Origin: Larix sibirica
Lineage: Eukaryota; Streptophyta; Pinopsida; Pinales; Pinaceae
Length of the DNA stretch: 10,974 bases
Reading direction: 5' to 3'
Assembly: GCA_004151065.3 (NCBI GenBank)
Contig: NWUY0300012827.1
Coordinates: 9,235 to 20,208 of the forward strand
Made by a program: the position numbers and the translations under genes. The first letter of the stretch is position 1. Every line of letters begins with the position of its first letter. The notes beneath the pieces were generated by a model, which made no database searches, was not told where the DNA came from, and worked only from the letters and a program-made list of their open reading frames with translations. Shown here piece by piece: positions 6,751 to 10,974 of the stretch.

Positions 6751-7424
6751 TGCCATATATGGAACATATTAATAAAACAACAGGTGCCAAAGCTAGGATG
6801 GCAAGGAATGCCTGGGTCATCGGATGGCAAGAAGTAAAAGAAGCTGGAGCTGATCTAACTACAACAACCCTATAACTACACAAAAAAAAAATTAGCAGTC
6901 CATAAAAATTACAAAATGTGTAACGATTAAAAAGTAAATATCCATCCAAGCATAGCCCTCTGAACTGCAAGCGGCCTTGAAGACAGAGAAGGCAAAATAG
7001 CTATGTTATTTCATGAAAACGAAGGATTCAATATAAGGTTTTGTACTGGATTCTTTACTAATCTTTTAATGACATACACTGATAGTGGGTTTTAGCCTAT
7101 TAAGGATTCTAATATTATACTTAAGTATAGTATAATAGGCGATTATTTTGGATTGAAAAAAACATGTATATAGATAGGTAGGCGAATATTAAATATGAAA
7201 CATGCAATTTACTACTGAAANCTTGTGTTTATGCTATGCTTGTTGTTTCTTCAGTGATCCTGTATATGCTATTATTGTGAAATGGAATGTAATGATGCTA
7301 TTTTCTGTCTTAGCATATTGAATTTTAACACTCCTCCTTATCCCTTCATCCACAATTACATAATATTTAGTTAATGTATTTCAACCGTTAGATCCACTTT
7401 TGACCTAACACATGAGGGGGCATC
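6751..7424. other. Intergenic stretch with one ambiguous base
   Basis: No gene recognised. Two minus-strand frames (6627-6830 and 6746-6970) overlap each other; one runs through the tRNA gene and the other's start is in AT-rich sequence, so neither is supported. Position 7221 is an N. The inverted repeat at 7095-7140 is listed separately. Confidence 0.6.
7095..7140. repeat. Inverted repeat GCCTATTA...TAATAGGC
   Basis: Eight-base arms at 7095-7102 and 7133-7140 are perfectly complementary. An alternative inner pairing, TATTATAC (7113-7120) with GTATAATA (7130-7137), partly overlaps the right arm. The sequence between includes the palindrome ATACTTAAGTAT. It may be a small hairpin or a MITE relic; no target-site duplication is evident. 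Confidence 0.6.
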
Positions 7425-7728
7425 TGTTATAATTATATTTAACACCTTTAGTACTGATGAAAATCATATAAGGACAACATGTTCTTCTTTAGTATTAAAA
7501 TTGAGTCAAAAACACTAAATTGAAGCATTTTTCATATTTGATCGCTACTTTCCTTGAAGAAAGGTCAGATTGGTTGCTAGTTTAGGCCCTAAAGTGACAA
7601 CCATAGTCATCTAGTTTCTAATTTGGAGCTAATAAGTGTGACTGTGATATTAAAGTAAACTAATGTCCATGAAAAGTGAAAATAAAACTCAATTATGCAT
7701 ACAAAATTATATTTATGTGCATACACAT

Positions 7729-7783
7729 TGGGATCATCACCATTCCTGGGATTATCACCATTCTTTGGATCATCACCCACTCT
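7729..7783. repeat. Three 18-bp tandem repeats upstream of TATA
   Basis: Units TGGGATCATCACCATTCC (7729-7746), TGGGATTATCACCATTCT (7747-7764) and a diverged TTGGATCATCACCCACTCT (7765-7783). They end 15 bp before the TATA box, a position typical of upstream activator repeats in LTR U3 regions. The minus-strand frame 7607-7795 reads them as a repeated GDDP/NGDNP-type peptide, which is a by-product of the 18-bp period. Confidence 0.85.
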
Positions 7784-7798
7784 CACCCAATCCAAGGC

Positions 7799-7806
7799 TA
7801 TAAAAG
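7799..7806 (+). promoter_or_regulatory. TATA box (TATAAAAG)
   Basis: A textbook plant TATA element in the context GGCTATAAAAGAGATAA. Initiation would be expected around 7830. The first AUG downstream (7838) opens a 14-codon frame ending at TAG 7880-7882. The leader continues purine-rich to about 8040. Confidence 0.6.
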
Positions 7807-8231
7807 AGATAATTTGGGGAGATATCTAGGAGGCTAGATGGAAAGAAGAGCATATGCCAAAATGTTGAAAGAGAGAGAGTAGGAATATACACCACTCGAG
7901 ACTTTGGTGATCAAGGATAAGGGTGAAGGAGAGAGAACCTAGATGGTAAAGGAGGATAGTGCCACATGCAGCAACTAGGATTTTTTTTTGAAGAGATTTA
8001 TGATCAACAAGCAAGGATATACGAATCAGAGCTCATTGGGCAACCATCGCTTCAAGAGGTATTTTCCTTTCTTCTCCCCCAACACTTAAAATTTTGTAAA
8101 TGATGAATGATAGAACTTAGGAAAGCATGCGATTATTCATTTATATCTCTATCGGTGATCCTCAACCCCTGATCAGGAAATATGCACCTTTCCCTCTAGT
8201 ATTGCAACGAATTTACTAATAGCAGTTGACC

Positions 8232-9266
8232 AAGCTTCCCTCCGATATTCCAAAATTCAAGGGGTGATTGGTAAATGATGTAGCCAATCACATTATGAAT
8301 TTTCATTTATGGTGGTCCTAACAAAATTAATGAAGATGACATATGGATTTAGTTGTTTCTGAGTACCCATACCAAACCATCAACTAAATGGTATATAAGT
8401 GAAGCTAATGGGTCACATTTACATTTTGTATGTTTGGAAAATGCACTCCTTACTTTTTCCCAGTTACCAATCTACCATGGTGGTTGAAAATCCTCATTGA
8501 TTTTCACCAAACCACCTTAAACCACATGGACGACCATATCCACAAATAAAATCGATGATGAATCTTATGTAAGATTAAATTCAAAGGTAAACTCCTACTA
8601 GATTATTTTTTGAAATCCCTCTTACCTTTGATAGAAAAAAATGTGGAAACCACCATGAATTGAATAGAAGACGAGGCCATCAAAGCCCAACATATTGAAC
8701 TAATATATGCCCATTCACAGTATCAATATATGGTACTTCTAGATGCCCCTCTTCACCGCCATTTTAAAAGAGATGCTCCTAACGCATGACATGTCACAAA
8801 TGGAGTATTAAAAAGCATGGGCTACATAACCACCCCATATAGCCATCCAATATTTTATGGAAACTATTTTACTGGAGTTAATACCTCTCATGAAAGAGCT
8901 ACCACATCTTATGGACAACCAATGTTTTGACATCACAATATGCATTACAACATTCCACCCAAATCACAAAGTTGTCCAATATACCTATCACACACAAGAC
9001 CTATCATGCTCCCCCAGGCGGTGCAAGCATCACCACAAACTCAAGCCCATCTATACAATCTACAATATAATAATGGAAAAACATTGACATCCTATTCCAC
9101 GTAAAACCAATATGAGGGACCCCACCTACTAACCCATACTTTTTATTCCCCACCCAACAACATTGCAAAACCCCACTCAACAAGATTGGACAAAGTTGTA
9201 AACATCATAAAATTTGTGTCTAATGGACAAATCTTAACCTCAATTTTTAATACTACTAAAACCTAA
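8232..9266 (+). pseudogene. Degenerate gag of a Ty3/Gypsy-type LTR retrotransposon
   Basis: Gag forms the particle that packages retrotransposon RNA. Blocks in the order expected of the plant Gypsy gag domain (Retrotrans_gag family) appear over two frames. Frame 0 opens at 8232 with LPSDIPKFKG, then VANHIMNFHLWW to 8318. The next frame from 8320 has NKINEDD, LFLSTHTKPSTKWY (8353-8394) and FSQLPI to TGA 8485-8487. Frame 0 resumes near 8481 with HQTTLNHMDDHIHK, LLLDYFLKSLLPLIEKNVE (about 8592-8648) and AIKAQHIELIYAHS (8676-8717). It then runs through a Tyr/Pro/Gln/His-rich linker to 9266. Stops interrupt it at 8265, 8350, 8661, 8787, 8928 and 9102, plus others near 8545-8561. No CCHC zinc knuckle, protease or reverse transcriptase follows, so the element is a dead fragment. 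The 76-codon frame at 8857-9087 is a shadow of it. Confidence 0.75.
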
Positions 9267-9491
9267 TGTCAAATTTTAGTACAACTAAACACCATATAAA
9301 TTAGAATTAGATTGAGAAATTCAACTTCAATGCACATAGAAAAGGTCACTTTACTTATAAAATACCCTTGCATATTTTCAAAATTTCATGACCATTTAAA
9401 AACTCTTAAATATCTAAAAAATGATTGGATTAATGAGCTTAGATATTTCTAAAACTCATACACTTATTGAATTACATCACTTGTATCTTAG
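9267..9491. other. Spacer between the two degenerate coding regions
   Basis: AT-rich, with stops in all frames examined. Nothing recognised. Confidence 0.6.
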
Positions 9492-10176
9492 AATGGGAGG
9501 CTTGGTTCACTTAGAAGTCCATTCATAGATTTCCCACCTATGGAGGAAGATCACGATATCCATGATGTTCTCTATTTGCAACACTGTTTGGGTCCCATAC
9601 TTGCAAGTTTTTCTATCCTAAGAAGATTATTGGAGTAGAAGAATGAATTACACTCCATGGAGAGGATGATCATTCAAACTACTGGTAACAAGAAGATAAT
9701 TAGTAGCAAGGATTTAGAAAAAAAACCAAAGGCCTTTGATGTGGAGGCGACAATGAATCTCTACTAGCATCATCATTTGGATACCACAGTGAATATAGTG
9801 GATACCATGGAGACCAAAGTGAAGACAAATCATACACCGCAAGGTTCAAGAGGATGTTCATGGGGTTATTCCATGCCAAAAGAATTCTACAAAATGCGAC
9901 ACTAAATATGCAATGATTCAAGGCCTACATATTAACATGTTAAATAGTTATCTTTGTATTGTATTGGTGGAGGGGGAAGCCAAGGGAGATGCCAGCATGC
10001 AAACATTGGAGTAGATGGGCAACATGTATGATTCCCTAATAACAAAAATTTAGGGATTGGAGGTCGAATTTGAAAATGTTGACCAGGGTTTAGATGAAGA
10101 TGAGGAACCTAACAAGAAGATGGACACGTACACACTAAATAACCCCTTGGAATTGGATGTTGTTGTCCAAGATTGA
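9492..10176 (+). pseudogene. Degenerate protein-coding region, family unknown
   Basis: Three frames join into what looks like one ancestral reading frame. Frame 0 (from 9492) reads RSPFIDFPPMEEDHDIHDVL, then, after a TAG at 9636, MERMIIQTTGNKKIISSKDL and KKPKAFD to about 9740. A second frame is open from about 9740 to 9908 with YHSEYSGYHGDQSEDKSYTA. The third runs to TGA 10174-10176 with YAMIQGLHINM, an acidic coiled-coil-like stretch (LEVEFENVDQGLDEDEEPNKK, given here as 10057-10119) and the end LELDVVVQD. TAG stops at 10012 and 10051 interrupt it. I do not recognise the family. Its position 3' of the gag remnant suggests a retroelement, perhaps another part of it or a second element, but no zinc knuckle or catalytic motif is visible. 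The minus-strand frame 9700-9921 is its shadow. Confidence 0.5.
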
Positions 10177-10974
10177 CCTTTAGATATGTCTACCTCTTCT
10201 CTTTGTTATATCAAGATTTTGTTTGCATTATTGTGTATGGGCCTCTTGGGCTCTTAGATATTCTACACTTTGGAGATCTTATAGCTCTATGTTTTTTGCT
10301 ATTATAATCGAATTTACAAAAATAAGTGTTGCATCTAAATACTATCATTGGTGATAGATACATGTTTCCCTATCTACTAGGGAATGGGATTGTCATGTGG
10401 CAGCCTTAATCTTGGTAATTATGTACATATCAATAGATTTTAACTAGGGGAAGGAGGCTAATAATCATTAACCCTTGAAATGGGTCCCAATTGGTCATGT
10501 AAACACAACCATTTCATATATGACACGGTGCCATTCAAGGCCTAAGTGGACAAGGATAGGTAAGTTATTCAATTTGCATTGAAGTTTAATGTTTTTTGTG
10601 CTTGCCAAGTCCAATTTCTTTGGTAACTTCATTCTCAGGTGTTTTTTTATGGCATCCTATGCTTGTTTACAAAGGATCCCCAAAGTCCATGCACTCTAGC
10701 TTTTTCAATGGCTATTCCTTCCTTGCTAGTGGTACTCATTGTGGACTAAATTCCCATCTAGTCCATTATCATGGCCACTTCATTTTTGTGTGTTTTTTGA
10801 TGGGGAACTATATTTGTTCACAAAGGATACCCAGATCCTATGTAGTATATCCCTTGCAATGGTTTTATTGGCATGGGTCCAAAGTGCACATGTTCGGAAT
10901 AGTCAGCATTGAAAGGGTCAGCAACATGAACAAGGGACCGGTTGCGAAGTATAAAAGTGTCGAAAAATGAGGAA
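10177..10974. other. Terminal stretch with imperfect 151-bp repeat, no supported gene
   Basis: A plus-strand frame of 124 codons (10596-10970) is open but contains a DNA-level repeat whose 151-bp period is not a multiple of three, so the two halves do not share a protein frame. The minus strand from the window edge to about 10826 also has a protein-like open frame (including HVADPFNADYSEHVHFGPMP). The coding strand, if any, is therefore undecided. A TATAAAAG at about 10950 lies near the edge. Confidence 0.45.
10621..10876. repeat. Imperfect direct repeat, offset 151
   Basis: ACTTCATT..TGT(T)n.ATGG, then T.TTTACAAAGGAT.CCCA, then TTT.CAATGG occur from 10626 and again from 10777 (ACAAAGGAT at 10669 and 10820). 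The copies are well diverged. Confidence 0.65.

Larger units (their letters stand above)
7425..8084 (+). mobile_element. Putative LTR or promoter/leader of a Gypsy-like element
   Basis: A purine tract (GAGGGGG, 7414-7420) precedes TGTTATAATT at 7425. AACA at 8081-8084 would give TGTT...AACA termini and a length of 660 bp. Within it lie three 18-bp repeats, a TATA box (7799-7806) and a purine-rich downstream region, and it is followed about 150 bp later by a degraded Gypsy-type gag. That order (U3 promoter, R-U5, leader, gag) fits an LTR retrotransposon. However, no primer-binding site was found after 8084, and a polypurine tract should precede a 3' LTR, not a 5' one. The ends are therefore tentative, and an unrelated Pol II promoter is possible. 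Confidence 0.4.

Noticed and set aside
6627-6970. Two overlapping minus-strand open frames next to the tRNA
   Set aside because: One runs through the tRNA gene body and they overlap in different frames. Neither shows a recognisable domain.
7607-7795. Minus-strand peptide with a GDDP/NGDNP repeat
   Set aside because: The six-residue repeat comes from the 18-bp DNA repeats in a promoter-like region. There is no further coding support.

Overview
This looks like nuclear DNA from a land plant, most likely a seed plant with a large, transposon-filled genome. A gymnosperm is possible, but that is a guess from texture and not demonstrated. The evidence is a plant-type cytosolic tRNA-Asn(GUU) gene with a CAA triplet directly upstream, AT-rich sequence without compact operon-like genes, and decayed LTR-retrotransposon sequence. 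I see no intact protein-coding gene; the open frames longer than 60 codons are chance frames or fall inside decayed repeats.

Positions 1-6645 run from one tRNA-Asn copy (truncated by the window edge, 1-59) to a second, complete copy (6572-6645) in the same orientation. The two copies are identical over the visible 59 bases, and part of their 3' flank is recognisably homologous. The stretch between them is a patchwork of two-copy direct tandem duplications with periods of 18, 31, 34, 37, 41, 49, 53, 61, 74 and 142 bp. The largest is a 459-bp unit duplicated in tandem (4434-5351) that itself contains the older 142-bp duplication. Fragments resembling LTR-retrotransposon LTRs lie at about 873-1690.

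Positions 6646-10974 have a different character. A putative LTR or other Pol II promoter region (about 7425-8084) has a TATAAAAG box at 7799-7806, preceded by three 18-bp repeats. It is followed by a heavily mutated gag gene of a Ty3/Gypsy-type retrotransposon (about 8232-9266), recognisable from several blocks of gag-like sequence spread over two frames and broken by many stops. A second degenerate coding region of unknown family follows (9492-10176), split by frameshifts and TAG stops. The last 800 bp hold an imperfect 151-bp repeat and no supported gene.

The only element likely to function is the complete tRNA-Asn gene, with its internal A and B boxes and downstream T-runs. The truncated copy probably continues intact outside the window. 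I did not find a convincing new biological system. The most informative signals are the density of two-copy duplications between the tRNA copies, the nested 142/459-bp duplication, and the second degenerate coding region.
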